Assembly: GCA_963821495.1 (NCBI GenBank)
Contig: CAWGEA010000001.1
Coordinates: 434,001 to 498,000, forward strand
Reading direction: 5' to 3'
Length of the DNA: 64,000 nt
DNA from: AC-32 sp963821495
GTDB lineage: Bacteria; Actinomycetota; Thermoleophilia; Gaiellales; Gaiellaceae
Numbering within the stretch: the first letter of the stretch is position 1; each line of letters opens with the position of its first letter. The position numbers were made by a program, and so were the translations under genes. Shown here in pieces: positions 44,037 to 53,301 of this stretch. The notes beneath the pieces are model-generated. The model worked only from the letters and a program-made list of their open reading frames with translations. It did not search any database and was not told the DNA's origin.

Positions 44037-45379
44037 TGCCTCGGCGGCGCGACACCGCGCGCGCGAAGATGCGCTCCTACCGCGCCGAGGCGGCGCAGCG
44101 CAGCGGCCTCAACACGCTCCGCCGCGAGTGGTACCGGCTGCCGAGCCCGGTGCGGCGCTTCGGCCCAGCGCTCCTGGTGCTCGTGGTGGCCGTGCTCTAC
44201 CCCTTCTACCTCTCGAACCTCCCGTCGGGGAACGTGCCCCTGATCTACTCGTTCCCGTCGGTCCGTTCGGCCGTGACGATCATCGTCTTCACGATGATGG
44301 CCGTCGGCCTCAACGTCGTCGTCGGCTACTGCGGCCTGCTCGACCTCGGCTACGTCGCCTTCTACGCGATCGGCGCGTATACCGCCGGCTGGCTCGCGTC
44401 GGGCCAGTTCCAGCAGGTGCGCTTCCACTTCGGCTCGGTCGGCGTGACCCACACCGCGAACGGGATTCACATCTCGATCTGGCTCGTACTGATCCTGGCC
44501 GCGCTGCTGACGGCGTTGGGAGGGATTCTGATCGGCCTGCCGACGCTGCGGCTGCGAGGCGACTACCTCGCGATCGTGACCCTCGGCTTCGGCGAGATCA
44601 TCCCGCAGTTCGTGCGCAACGCCGACAGCCTGCACGGCTTCGACCTCACGCACGGCACCTTCGGCATCAGCCCGATCGACTCGCCGGGCTTCGGCGGCAC
44701 CCTGCACGACTCGATCGGCCTGCCCAGCGCGTACTCGCAGCAGTTCAACGCCGACAAGCTCTTCTACTGGACGGCGATCGCGCTGCTGATCCTGACGATC
44801 GTCTGCTGCATCCAGCTGCGCGACTCCCGCCTGGGCCGGGCGTGGATCGCGATCCGCGAGGACGAGACCGCGGCCGCGGCGATGGGCATCCCGCTGATGC
44901 GTACGAAGACCTGGGCCTACGCGATCGGCGCGTTCTTCGGCGGCGCGGCCGGCGCGTACATCGCGAGCTTCAACGCCGGTGCCTTCCCGAGCCAGTTCAG
45001 CTTCAACATCTCGGTGTTCCTGCTCTGCATGGTGATCCTCGGCGGGATGGGCTCCATCTGGGGCGTCGTCGTCGCCGGAGGGATTCTCGCGTGGCTGAAC
45101 GTCGAGGGCCTGGCCAACATCGGCACGTGGCTGAACGACAACATCTTTCCCCAGAGCCACCAGATCGAGGTCGCGAAGTACCAGTTCGGGATCTACGGCG
45201 TGATCATCGTGCTGATGATGATGTTCCGGCCGCAGGGCCTGATCCCGGAGGCCCGCCGGAAACGCGAGATCGAAGAGGGAACGCGCGGGGCGATGGACGA
45301 GCCGCTCTACGAGATGCGCGGCGCGGACGAGCCGGGCGCCGGCGAGCGCGGCGCGGGGGGCCCGGTGCCGAGAGGATGA
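44036..45379 (+). CDS. livM: Branched-chain amino acid ABC transporter permease, LivM type (cassette 2)
   Basis: A 447-residue membrane protein with GTG overlapping the livH stop. Its LivM motifs are GLNVVVGYCGLLDLGYVAFYAIGAY, LIGLPTLRLRGDYLAIVTLGFGEI and AWIAIREDETAAAAMGIPLMRTKTWAYAIGAFFGG. It is longer than the usual 330-360: there is a basic N-terminal extension of about 40 residues, an extracytoplasmic insertion, and an acidic/Gly-rich C-terminal tail (GADEPGAGERGAGGPVP). The tail is probably disordered and not needed for transport. livG overlaps it by 4 bp. Confidence 0.92.
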   Translation: MPRRRDTARAKMRSYRAEAAQRSGLNTLRREWYRLPSPVRRFGPALLVLVVAVLYPFYLSNLPSGNVPLIYSFPSVRSAVTIIVFTMMAVGLNVVVGYCGLLDLGYVAFYAIGAYTAGWLASGQFQQVRFHFGSVGVTHTANGIHISIWLVLILAALLTALGGILIGLPTLRLRGDYLAIVTLGFGEIIPQFVRNADSLHGFDLTHGTFGISPIDSPGFGGTLHDSIGLPSAYSQQFNADKLFYWTAIALLILTIVCCIQLRDSRLGRAWIAIREDETAAAAMGIPLMRTKTWAYAIGAFFGGAAGAYIASFNAGAFPSQFSFNISVFLLCMVILGGMGSIWGVVVAGGILAWLNVEGLANIGTWLNDNIFPQSHQIEVAKYQFGIYGVIIVLMMMFRPQGLIPEARRKREIEEGTRGAMDEPLYEMRGADEPGAGERGAGGPVPRG

Positions 45380-46170
45380 GCGAGCCCACCACCTCCACCG
45401 GGGATCTGCTCGTCGCCTCGGACGTGCGGAAGGAGTTCGGCGGTCTCGTCGCCGTCAACGACCTGACGTTCACGATCCCGAACCGCTCGATCGTCAGCCT
45501 GATCGGTCCCAACGGGGCCGGCAAGACGACGTTCTTCAACGCGCTGACGGGGCTGTACCGGGTGACCGACGGCCAGATCACCTTCGACGGCCAGGACGTG
45601 ACGAACAAGCCGCCGCACGCGATCACCAAGCTCGGGGTCGGCCGCACCTTCCAGAACATCCGGCTCTTCCCGCAGATGACGGCGCTCGAGAACGTGCTGG
45701 TCGGGATGCACTCGCGCCTCAGCGGCGGCATCGTCGGCTCCGTGCTCAGGCTGCCTCGGGTGCGCCGCGAGGAGCGCGAGGCGCGCGAGAAGGCGCAGGA
45801 GTTGCTTCGCTACTCCGGCCTGCGCAACGTCGACGAGGAGCTCGCGGAGTCGCTCGCCTACGGCGACCAGCGCCGGCTCGAGGTGGCGCGTGCGCTCGCC
45901 ACGGAGCCGAAGCTGCTGCTGCTCGACGAGCCGACGGCCGGGATGAACCCGCAGGAGACGGTGACGTTCATGAAGTTCGTCTCCCAGCTGCGGGAGGAGC
46001 GGCCGATCGCGATCCTCCTGATCGAGCACGACATGAAGGTCGTGATGGGCATCTCGGACCGCGTGACGGTGCTCGACTACGGCGAGAAGATCGCCGAAGG
46101 GGCGCCGCAGGAGATCCAGAAGGACGAGCGCGTGATCGAGGCCTACCTGGGGAAGGCGGCGACCCAGTGA
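45376..46170 (+). CDS. livG: Branched-chain amino acid ABC transporter ATP-binding protein, LivG type (cassette 2)
   Basis: A 264-residue ATPase: Walker A GPNGAGKTTFFNALTG, LivG insertion GVGRTFQNIRLFPQMTALENVLVG, signature region LAYGDQRRLEVARAL, Walker B LLLLDEPTAGMNP and H-loop ILLIEHDMKVVMGIS. The length is typical for LivG, unlike the shorter cassette 1 copy. ATG overlaps livM, and its own stop overlaps the livF GTG by 4 bp, so the four genes livHMGF are translated as a unit. Confidence 0.94.
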   Translation: MSEPTTSTGDLLVASDVRKEFGGLVAVNDLTFTIPNRSIVSLIGPNGAGKTTFFNALTGLYRVTDGQITFDGQDVTNKPPHAITKLGVGRTFQNIRLFPQMTALENVLVGMHSRLSGGIVGSVLRLPRVRREEREAREKAQELLRYSGLRNVDEELAESLAYGDQRRLEVARALATEPKLLLLDEPTAGMNPQETVTFMKFVSQLREERPIAILLIEHDMKVVMGISDRVTVLDYGEKIAEGAPQEIQKDERVIEAYLGKAATQ

Positions 46171-46901
46171 GCGAGCGGGGCAACGGCGAGGTCGTCCTCC
46201 AGGTCGAGGACATCCACACCTTCTACGGCACGATCGAGGCCCTGAAGGGGATCTCGCTCGAGGTCCGCGACGGCGAGATCGTGACGCTGATCGGCGCGAA
46301 CGGGGCGGGCAAGTCGACCACCCTGCGCTCGGTCAACGGGCTCAACCAGCCGCGCGAAGGGTCGATTACCTTCCGCGGCAAGAACATCACCCGCCGGCCG
46401 CCGCACGAGATCGTCGGGATGGGGATCTCGCAGTCGCCGGAGGGGCGCCGGCTCTTTCCGCACATGTCCGTCCTGGAGAACCTCGAGATGGGCGCCTTCC
46501 AGCGCAGCGACCGGCGCGGGATCCGGGAGGACCTCGATCGCGTCTACGGGCTCTTCCCGCGCCTGGCCGAGCGCAAGCACCAGAAGGCCGGGACGATGTC
46601 GGGCGGCGAACAGCAGATGTGCGCGATCGGGCGGGCGCTGATGGCGCGGCCGCAGCTGCTGATGCTCGACGAGCCGTCGATGGGCCTGGCGCCGATCTTC
46701 GTCGAGAAGATCTTCGAGATCATCCACGAGATCAACGAGCAGGGGACGACGATCCTGCTGGTCGAGCAGAACGCGCTGATGGCACTCGACGCCGCCGACC
46801 GCGGCTACGTCCTCGAGACCGGGCGGGTGGCGCTCGCTGACGACGCCAAGAGCCTGCGTGCGAACGAGCAGGTGCGCAAGGCGTACCTGGGCGAGACCTA
46901 G
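46167..46901 (+). CDS. livF: Branched-chain amino acid ABC transporter ATP-binding protein, LivF type (cassette 2)
   Basis: A 244-residue ATPase with GTG start. Walker A is GANGAGKSTTLRSVNG, the LivF segment is ISQSPEGRRLFPHMSVLENLEMGAF, the signature MSGGEQQMCAIGRAL and Walker B LLMLDEPSMGLAP; the H-loop is ILLVEQNALMALDAADR. It completes the second cassette. A two-hairpin element follows at once, and the next gene runs in the opposite direction. Confidence 0.94.
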   Translation: MSERGNGEVVLQVEDIHTFYGTIEALKGISLEVRDGEIVTLIGANGAGKSTTLRSVNGLNQPREGSITFRGKNITRRPPHEIVGMGISQSPEGRRLFPHMSVLENLEMGAFQRSDRRGIREDLDRVYGLFPRLAERKHQKAGTMSGGEQQMCAIGRALMARPQLLMLDEPSMGLAPIFVEKIFEIIHEINEQGTTILLVEQNALMALDAADRGYVLETGRVALADDAKSLRANEQVRKAYLGET

Positions 46902-46903
46902 AA

Positions 46904-46950
46904 CGGCCGCACGGGCAAAGCCCGCACGGCCTCGCAAGCGTGACGCTTAG
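46904..46950 (+). repeat. Single two-hairpin junction element between livF and the LarA-like gene
   Basis: Hairpin 1 (46905-46931) has outer 5-bp and inner 5-bp helices separated by opposed CA dinucleotides (46910-46911 and 46925-46926) and an AAA loop. This is the same geometry, including the CA/CA loop, as the livK-array unit, with different helix bases. A CTCGC spacer leads to hairpin 2 (AAGCG/CGCTT, 46936-46948) and CTTAG, as in the livK array. It sits at a convergent junction. Confidence 0.75.
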
Positions 46951-48455
46951 GGCGCCACCCTGATCGGGAAGTAGGGCGGCGCGAGCAGGTAGCCGACGCG
47001 CGCCCGGCCGCCCGCGCGGCCGTGGGCCATCTCGAGCGCGGCCGGCACGCCGCGGGCGGGGACGAAGCCGAGCTGTCGGGCGGCCACGGCGTCGCGGCAG
47101 CCGGCGACGATCACCGACCCGAGCCTCTCCAGCGCCGGGGCGCAGCCGGCCCAGTCGGCGAACGGCAGCAGCGGGTGACAGGTGCGCCCCCCGCGGTAGG
47201 CGGCGATCGCGCGCTCGTCCGCCACCGCCGCCTGCTCCGCGCCGACCAGCTCCTCCGGCTCGCGCGGCCCGGTGCGCAAGGCGTGGAAGATCGTCCGGTA
47301 CGGCTGCTGCGTCGGGTGCGCGAAGTGGCGGTGGAAGCGGTGCAGCAGGATCGCCGTGCCGCCCTCGACGAGCGGGAAGGCCTCGCGCCACAGTCGCAAG
47401 GCCAGGCCGAGGGCGAGGTAGGCGGCAAGCAGCGGGTTCGGCCGCTCGCGCGGGAGGTGTGGCGTCGTCCTCGGAATGCCGATCACGATCGCGTCGAGGC
47501 GGCGGTCGAGCTCTGCCGAGCGGGCTTCGACCGCGCGCAGCAACGCTTCGGCGTGCGCCACCGATGGCGGCCCGGCGAAGGCCGCGGCGGCGCTCAGCTC
47601 GCGCCGGATCGAGAGGATCATCCGGTTGCGGACAACCCCCGGCAGCAGCCCGAAGCCGGCACGGAAGGGCGAGCGGGCGATTCGCTCCGAGGCCGCGGGG
47701 TCGTAGGGGTAACCCCGCGCCGCGCCGCCGAGGCGAGGCTGGTTGAGCACGAGGGAGGCCCCGATCACCGGCACTCGCCCCGACAGGCGCCGCTCAAGCT
47801 CGACGGCGAGCCGCCAGCCCTGCGAGGCGCCGGTCTCGAGCAGCGAGTACGCGGTTGCCGCACGCAGCGCCTGCGGGCCGCCGCAGGCGAGCAAGAGCGC
47901 CGGCCCGCCGTCCAGCACCGTTTCGGCGGCGCTCACGGTCAGCACGAGGTCGGTGTCCACGAGCGCGCGGTGCACGGAGAGCGGCGTGCCGCCCGCGGGC
48001 TCGAGCTCGACCAGCTCCGGGTCTTCCGCGTCGTGGATCGCGACCGTCCCGCGGAAACGGCGGGCGAAGCTGGGCGAGACGACGCCCAGGCTCTCGAGGT
48101 CTCGCTGCTGCGGCCTGCGCGTGAGCCCCGTCGCGACGATCAGGGTCTGCCGCTCGGTCGGCACGCCGGCGCGCTCGAGCTCGGCCGCGGCCGCCGCGAG
48201 CGCGTCCTGGCGGGGATCGTTCATCGCCGCCGGCAGCGGCAAGGCGGGCGGCTCGACCACGATCGTCGCGCGGCCGCCACGGGTGACCATGCTCTCGAGC
48301 GGCTCGCCCGCGAGCGGGAAGCGGAGCGCGTCGCGCACGGCGGCGCGAACGTCGGCCACCGCCTCGCCCGGCGGCGGCGGTCGCAGCACGACGGCGTCGT
48401 CCGGCACGTCGACGACCACCACGCGAGTGCCGAAGAGCAGCGGGACGCGCTGCAC
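46947..48455 (-). CDS. LarA/DUF2088-like protein
   Basis: A 502-residue protein with GTG start. It follows the lactate racemase LarA (DUF2088) pattern: an N-terminal domain with ADVRAAVRDALRFPLAGEPLESMV and GRATIVVEPPALPLP, then ETVLDGGPALLLACGGPQALRAATAY and IGASLVLNQPRLGG. The His and Lys residues that bind the nickel-pincer cofactor in LarA are not evident in the expected HHxxxxGH form, so it may have another activity. A C-terminal domain with HFAHPTQQPYRTIFHALRTG follows. Its 3' end lies in the two-hairpin element shared with livF. Confidence 0.7.
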   Translation of the reverse strand: MQRVPLLFGTRVVVVDVPDDAVVLRPPPPGEAVADVRAAVRDALRFPLAGEPLESMVTRGGRATIVVEPPALPLPAAMNDPRQDALAAAAAELERAGVPTERQTLIVATGLTRRPQQRDLESLGVVSPSFARRFRGTVAIHDAEDPELVELEPAGGTPLSVHRALVDTDLVLTVSAAETVLDGGPALLLACGGPQALRAATAYSLLETGASQGWRLAVELERRLSGRVPVIGASLVLNQPRLGGAARGYPYDPAASERIARSPFRAGFGLLPGVVRNRMILSIRRELSAAAAFAGPPSVAHAEALLRAVEARSAELDRRLDAIVIGIPRTTPHLPRERPNPLLAAYLALGLALRLWREAFPLVEGGTAILLHRFHRHFAHPTQQPYRTIFHALRTGPREPEELVGAEQAAVADERAIAAYRGGRTCHPLLPFADWAGCAPALERLGSVIVAGCRDAVAARQLGFVPARGVPAALEMAHGRAGGRARVGYLLAPPYFPIRVAP

Positions 48456-48551
48456 TAGCTGGTCAACGCGAGGATCTCGCGGCTCCGGATGCGCGATCTG
48501 GCGAGTCTGGGCCGCTCCCGTTCAGCAACCACGATCTGATCGCGTCGCCCA

Positions 48552-49520
48552 TCAGGGGATCGACCGGTACAGCCGCAGGAAGCTCGTCCGGAAGCCGCGT
48601 TGCGGCCAGAAGCGCGACGCGAGCAGGTTCGTCACGCGCCAGTCGGTGATCATCGTCGGGTAGCCCTCCTCCGCCGCCCGGGCGAAGCCGGCCTGGGTAA
48701 GGGCGACGCCGATGCCGCTGCCGCGCGCCTCGGGCAGCGTGGCGGCGAAGCCGAGGTGGCACGCATGGTCGGGCAAGACGAGGCCGCGGTGCTCGGGCGA
48801 GCGGGTCGCGTCGACGTAGGCCCAGCAGGCGACGGGCCGGCCGTCGTTCGCGCCGATCAGGATCGTCTCCTCGCCCTTGGCGAAGGTGTCCAGCCACTCC
48901 TGCCGCGACTCCTCGCGTGTGGGCAGCCCGAGGCCGCCGAACACCGGCGAGCGCTGCTGGTGCTCCGGCAGGGCGAAGTCGACGTCGATCAGCTGCTCGA
49001 CCTCGTCCTCGCGCGGGTCACGGATCTCGTAGCCGTCGGGCAGGCGTGCGTCGACCGTGGACGGCACCTCCCGGATGCCGTGCGCCTGCTGCTGGCCGAA
49101 GCCGAGCCGCCACCAGGCGTCGAGCAGACCGGCATCGTGCATCGGGACGACCGCCCAGTGGCGTGGACGGCCCTCGTCGACCCAGCGCGCCGCGGCGAGC
49201 GCGTAGAGGTCTCGCACGTCCTCCGCCTCCTCGACGGCGTGGCCCGCCGCCTCGACCCACGTGTTCTCGCCCCACACCGGGTGGTCGCGCGCCGCGCCGA
49301 CGAGGTAGCCGACGAGCCTCCCGTCGCGCAGCCCGGCGGCGCCCGAGGCGGCCTCGCCGCCCCAGACACGCTCCAGCTCCTCGCGCGCCGCGGCGGGCTG
49401 CTCGTAGCGCGGCGAGAGCAGCGGCTCGGCCTCGCGATGGCGCGCATGGCGGGCCGCGAGCAGGCCCGTGGCCGCGTCCAGATGTTCGTCTGCAAAGGGG
49501 ACGACTTCGAGTCCGGCCAT
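48552..49520 (-). CDS. GNAT-family N-acetyltransferase with two GNAT-like halves
   Basis: A 322-residue protein. The N-terminal half (EVVPFADEHLDAATGLLAARHARHR, GYLVGAARDHPVWGENTWVEAAGHAV) looks like a degenerate GNAT domain. The C-terminal half has a more standard core with RSPEHRGLVLPDHACHLGFAATLPEARGSGIGVALTQAGFARAAEEGYPTMITDWRVTNL, where ARGSGIG is the acetyl-CoA pyrophosphate loop. The start at 49520 is the ATG of MAGLEVVPF. It is divergent from polA, with only 19 bp between the starts. Confidence 0.82.
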   Translation of the reverse strand: MAGLEVVPFADEHLDAATGLLAARHARHREAEPLLSPRYEQPAAAREELERVWGGEAASGAAGLRDGRLVGYLVGAARDHPVWGENTWVEAAGHAVEEAEDVRDLYALAAARWVDEGRPRHWAVVPMHDAGLLDAWWRLGFGQQQAHGIREVPSTVDARLPDGYEIRDPREDEVEQLIDVDFALPEHQQRSPVFGGLGLPTREESRQEWLDTFAKGEETILIGANDGRPVACWAYVDATRSPEHRGLVLPDHACHLGFAATLPEARGSGIGVALTQAGFARAAEEGYPTMITDWRVTNLLASRFWPQRGFRTSFLRLYRSIP

Positions 49521-49526
49521 GCGACG

Positions 49527-49532
49527 TAGACT
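49527..49532 (+). promoter_or_regulatory. Probable -10 box (TAGACT) of a leaderless polA promoter
   Basis: The hexamer ends 7 nt before the ATG of polA, inside the 19-bp gap to the divergent GNAT gene; no ribosome-binding site is present. Confidence 0.5.
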
Positions 49533-49539
49533 CGCAGAG

Positions 49540-52098
49540 ATGTCTCCGAAGACGCTGACGGGAGCGGAGCTGCAGCTCGACGACGGCCCCGCGCGCGACT
49601 CCGACCTCTTCCTCGTCGACGGCAACAACCTCGCCTACCGCGCCTTCTACGCCCTCCCGGAGGAGCTGGCGACCAGCGAGGGCTTCTCGACGAACGCCCT
49701 GCTCGGCTTCGCGAACATGCTCTTCAAGCTGCTGGCCGACTATCGGCCGAGGGGCGTCGCCGTCGCCTGGGACACGCGGCCCGTGCACCGGACCGAGCTG
49801 CTCGAGACGTACAAGATCGAGCGCAAGCCGATGCCGGACCTGCTGCGGGAGCAGTTCCCGTACTTCAGACCGATCGTCGAGGCCTTCGGCTACCGCAACC
49901 TCGAGTTCGAGGGCTGGGAGGCCGACGACGTGATCGCCACGCTCGCGCACCGCGCCGACGAGGCCGGGGTGAAGACAACCGTCGTCTCGACCGACCGCGA
50001 CGCCTTCCAGCTCGTGAGCGACAACGTCGCGTTGATGATGACCCCGCGCGGCGTCTCGGACGTCCACGTCTACACGCCCGAGCGGGTCGAGCTGCGGCTC
50101 GGGATCAAGCCGGAGCAGGTGCCGGACTTCATCGGGCTCAAGGGCGACTCCTCCGACAACATCCCCGGGGTGCCGGGGATCGGCGACAAGACCGCCGGCC
50201 AGCTGATCGCGCAGTACGGCTCGCTCGAGGAGGTGCTCGAGCACGTCGACGAGCTGACGCCCGCGCGGTCGAAGTCGATCGCCGAGCACGCCGAGCAGGC
50301 GCTCGGCGCGAAGCAGCTCGCGACGATGCGCCGCGACCTCGAGCTCGACTTCGACCCGTCCGAGGTGGTGCGCTCGCCGCCGGACCGCTCGCAGCTGAAG
50401 GAGATGTTCAGGCGCTTCGAGTTCCGCAACCTGCTGAACCGCGTCGACGAGCTCGACGAGGCGCTGCCCGCGGCCGCACTGACGCCCACCGGCGTCGAGG
50501 TGCCGTGGCGCGAGGAACCAAGTAGCAGTCCGGTACCTGCTCGGGGGCCGCTGGGCATTGCCGCCGACGACGGGCGAGTCGCGGTCGCCGCCGGGGAGGA
50601 GGTCGTCGTCTCGCCGCGACCGGAGCGGCTCGACGGCGAGCTGATCGCGCACGACGCGAAGTCGCTCCGCGTCGAGGCCGCCGACGACACGATGATCCTC
50701 GCGTACCTGATCGAGCCCGGCCGGGCCGAGTACGCGCTGGACGACCTCGCCGCCGAGTACGGGATCGAGCTCCTCCCGGTCCCGGAGGCCGAGGAGCAGA
50801 CGGCGGCGCTCGTCCGCCACGCGGCCGCGACGCTGCGCCTCCGCGAGCCGCTGCTCGAGCGCGTCCGCGAGCGTGGGGAGGAGCCGCTCTACCACGAGAT
50901 CGAGCTCCCGCTGACCGAGGTGCTCGCGGCGATGGAGGCCGCAGGCGTCAGGGTCGACACCTACCGGATGGGCGAGATCACCGCGCGTCTGGCCGACCGC
51001 GTCGAGGAGCTCGAGTCCAGGGCGTACGAGCTCGCGGGCGAGGAGTTCATGCTCGGCTCGACGCAACAGGTGGCGCGGATCCTGTTCGAGAAGCTCGAGC
51101 TCACTCCGGGCCGCAAGGGCAAGACGGGCTACTCGACCGACACGCGTGTCCTGCGCTCGATTCGAGGCGAGCACGAGCTCGTCGGCGTGATCGAGGAGTG
51201 GCGCGAGTACTCGAAGCTGCTCAACACCTACCTCGGGCCGCTGCCGACGCTGATCGACGACGACGGTCGGCTGCACACCACCTTCAACCAGACCGTCGCC
51301 GCGACGGGCCGGCTCTCGACGACGAGCCCGAACCTGCAGGCGATCCCGATCCGCACCGAGCTCGGCCGCGAGATCCGGTCGGCCTTCGTCGCCGAGCCCG
51401 GCCACAAGCTGGTCTCGGCCGACTACTCGCAGGTCGAGCTGCGCATCCTCGCCCACGTCTCGGGAGAGCCGAAGCTGCGCGAGGCCTTCGAGGCAGGCGA
51501 GGACGTCCACGCGGCCACGGCTGCGGAGGTGCTCGGCAAGGAGCGCGCGAGCCTGACGAAGGACGAGCGCAACGTGGCCAAGATGGTCAACTTCGGGATC
51601 ATCTACGGCATCTCGTCGTTCGGCCTCTCGGAGAACCTCGAGATCTCCCGGGAGGAGGCGCAGACCTATATCGACGCCTACCTCGCCCGCTTCCCGCACG
51701 TGCAGGACTTCATCCAGCGCACGATCGAGCAGGCCGCGCGCGACGGCTACGTGACGACGCTGCTAGGCCGTCGGCGGCCGGTTCCCGAGATCCGCGCCTC
51801 GAACCGCCAGACGCGCTCGCTCGGCGAGCGGCTCGCGGTCAACTCCGTGATGCAGGGCACCGCGGCCGACGTGATCAAGAAGGCGATGGTCGCGATCCAC
51901 CGGCGCCTGCGGGAGGAGGGCCGCGCGGCGCGGCTCGTGCTGCAGGTGCACGACGAGCTGCTGCTCGAGGTTCCCGACGCGGAGGTGAGCGCGATCAAGA
52001 CGCTCGTCCGGGAGGAGATGTGCGGCGCCTACCCGCTCGACCCGCCGCTCGAGGTCGACGTCGGCGTCGGCGACGACTGGAACGACGCCAAGCGGTGA
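49540..52098 (+). CDS. polA: DNA polymerase I
   Basis: An 852-residue repair and Okazaki-fragment polymerase. An N-terminal 5'-3' exonuclease domain (LFLVDGNNLAYRAFYALP, EADDVIATLAHRA, GLKGDSSDNIPGVPGIGDKTA) is followed by a shortened 3'-5' exonuclease-like domain (residues about 345-460). The polymerase domain has DYSQVELRI (motif A, about residue 628), RNVAKMVNFGIIYG (motif B) and VHDELLLEV (motif C). In the exonuclease-like domain the DXE metal-binding motif is missing (GIAADDGRVAVAAG), so proofreading is probably absent. ATG at 49540 matches the family. Confidence 0.95.
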   Translation: MSPKTLTGAELQLDDGPARDSDLFLVDGNNLAYRAFYALPEELATSEGFSTNALLGFANMLFKLLADYRPRGVAVAWDTRPVHRTELLETYKIERKPMPDLLREQFPYFRPIVEAFGYRNLEFEGWEADDVIATLAHRADEAGVKTTVVSTDRDAFQLVSDNVALMMTPRGVSDVHVYTPERVELRLGIKPEQVPDFIGLKGDSSDNIPGVPGIGDKTAGQLIAQYGSLEEVLEHVDELTPARSKSIAEHAEQALGAKQLATMRRDLELDFDPSEVVRSPPDRSQLKEMFRRFEFRNLLNRVDELDEALPAAALTPTGVEVPWREEPSSSPVPARGPLGIAADDGRVAVAAGEEVVVSPRPERLDGELIAHDAKSLRVEAADDTMILAYLIEPGRAEYALDDLAAEYGIELLPVPEAEEQTAALVRHAAATLRLREPLLERVRERGEEPLYHEIELPLTEVLAAMEAAGVRVDTYRMGEITARLADRVEELESRAYELAGEEFMLGSTQQVARILFEKLELTPGRKGKTGYSTDTRVLRSIRGEHELVGVIEEWREYSKLLNTYLGPLPTLIDDDGRLHTTFNQTVAATGRLSTTSPNLQAIPIRTELGREIRSAFVAEPGHKLVSADYSQVELRILAHVSGEPKLREAFEAGEDVHAATAAEVLGKERASLTKDERNVAKMVNFGIIYGISSFGLSENLEISREEAQTYIDAYLARFPHVQDFIQRTIEQAARDGYVTTLLGRRRPVPEIRASNRQTRSLGERLAVNSVMQGTAADVIKKAMVAIHRRLREEGRAARLVLQVHDELLLEVPDAEVSAIKTLVREEMCGAYPLDPPLEVDVGVGDDWNDAKR

Positions 52099-52100
52099 CG

Positions 52101-53273
52101 CTACTGCTGGCGCAGCGTGGGAAGCGTGCTCAGGCCTGGCGGGAGCGGCCGGAGGGCGCGGGCGAACGCGACCGCGTTCTTCGCCGTCAGAGGGAATCGC
52201 AAGTCCGTCGCGACTCGCAGCAATAGTTCCCCGCGGCTCAGGCGCGCGATCGTCATCCCCGTTCGCTCGACGGAGCCCGGGCGCGGGCCCTGCTTCTGGA
52301 AGTACGGCCGGGATGGGCCCAGCTCCTCGATCCTGATGATCGGGCCATCGCCGTAGTCGAAGCGCACGAACGGCATCGGTCGCGCCGACCGCCCGTCTCC
52401 CGGCAGCGGGCGATAGACGCCGGAGGTGACGGAGCGGAGGGCGTAGCCGCGGAAGCGCGGGCCGAGCCAGAGTGGCGGCCTGCCCAGCGTAGGACGAGCC
52501 GCCGGGAATCCGTACCCATACACGAGCCCGGACCACGGGTCGAACTCCGCGTGGGGTGTCACTGGAACCGACTGTCGAGACGTGATGACGAAATGCATGC
52601 CGGTTGCCGCGAGGTCGGGCCGCTGCGAGATGACCAGCGCTCCGGCGAGCCGCCCGCGGTAGAACGACTGCGCCGCGAGGACGCGGCGTGTCTTCGGGTC
52701 GAGGCCGATTCGCGAGACGGATACGTTCGCGGGCGTGCGCACGCCCCCTCGAGGCTCGAGCCAGACCACGTCGTGTCCGTGGAACGAGCCTCGCCGTGCT
52801 TCCAGGTACCCCGCTGGGGGCAACGGGTACGGCTCGAGGTACCTCAGCGGGTAGTCCGAGCCGCACGGGAGCCGCTCGGGCGACGGCGTACATCTGCCCG
52901 ACAGCTCGCTCTTGACGCGCCCGTCGATGCGGAAGACATCTCGCCAGAGCCCGCTCTTACGGTCGTACCAGATCTCTTCGGCGGTCTTCGCCGGACGGTC
53001 CAGGCCCGTGGCAACGTCGGTGCTTCGCCAGGCACCCGTGTCGTACCTGAGGACTGCATGGGCAACCGGCCCACGCGCCTTGACGATGGTGAATCCCGGA
53101 GGAGCCTTCGAGACCGGTCCGCTGCCCGCCGCGGCAAGGAACGCCCAGACGGACACGGCGACAACCGCCGCGACCGCCGCGGCGAGGTAGGCGTGGCGCC
53201 GCCGGCGGGCGCGCCGCCGAGCTTCCTCGATCACGGCGTTCAGGCGAGCCGGTGGGGCGAGTGTCACGGTCAT
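52101..53273 (-). CDS. Hypothetical single-pass membrane protein
   Basis: A 390-residue protein. A short basic N-terminus (NAVIEEARRRARRRRH) precedes one membrane helix (AYLAAAVAAVVAVSVWAFLAAAG), and a large extracytoplasmic domain rich in Tyr/Trp/Arg/Pro follows (DYPLRYLEPYPLPPAGYLEARRGSFHGHDVVWLEPRG). The topology resembles anti-sigma or lipoprotein-processing proteins, but no domain is recognised. ATG at 53273 begins the protein; a TAGCTT -10-like box lies 8 nt before it on the minus strand, giving a leaderless mRNA. It is divergent from the GntR gene. Confidence 0.7.
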   Translation of the reverse strand: MTVTLAPPARLNAVIEEARRRARRRRHAYLAAAVAAVVAVSVWAFLAAAGSGPVSKAPPGFTIVKARGPVAHAVLRYDTGAWRSTDVATGLDRPAKTAEEIWYDRKSGLWRDVFRIDGRVKSELSGRCTPSPERLPCGSDYPLRYLEPYPLPPAGYLEARRGSFHGHDVVWLEPRGGVRTPANVSVSRIGLDPKTRRVLAAQSFYRGRLAGALVISQRPDLAATGMHFVITSRQSVPVTPHAEFDPWSGLVYGYGFPAARPTLGRPPLWLGPRFRGYALRSVTSGVYRPLPGDGRSARPMPFVRFDYGDGPIIRIEELGPSRPYFQKQGPRPGSVERTGMTIARLSRGELLLRVATDLRFPLTAKNAVAFARALRPLPPGLSTLPTLRQQ

Positions 53274-53283
53274 CCGGTATGAA

Positions 53284-53298
53284 GCTATTATTCCTAGC
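53284..53298 (+). promoter_or_regulatory. Shared divergent promoter/operator of the membrane-protein and GntR genes
   Basis: GCTA (53284-53287) and TAGC (53295-53298) form an inverted repeat around 7 nt. On the minus strand the -10 box TAGCTT (53282-53287) overlaps it, 8 nt from the ATG of the membrane-protein gene. On the plus strand TATTAT (53286-53291) stands 10 nt before the likely ATT start of the GntR gene. A YtrA-type regulator binding here would control both genes. Confidence 0.4.
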
Positions 53299-53301
53299 AC
53301 C

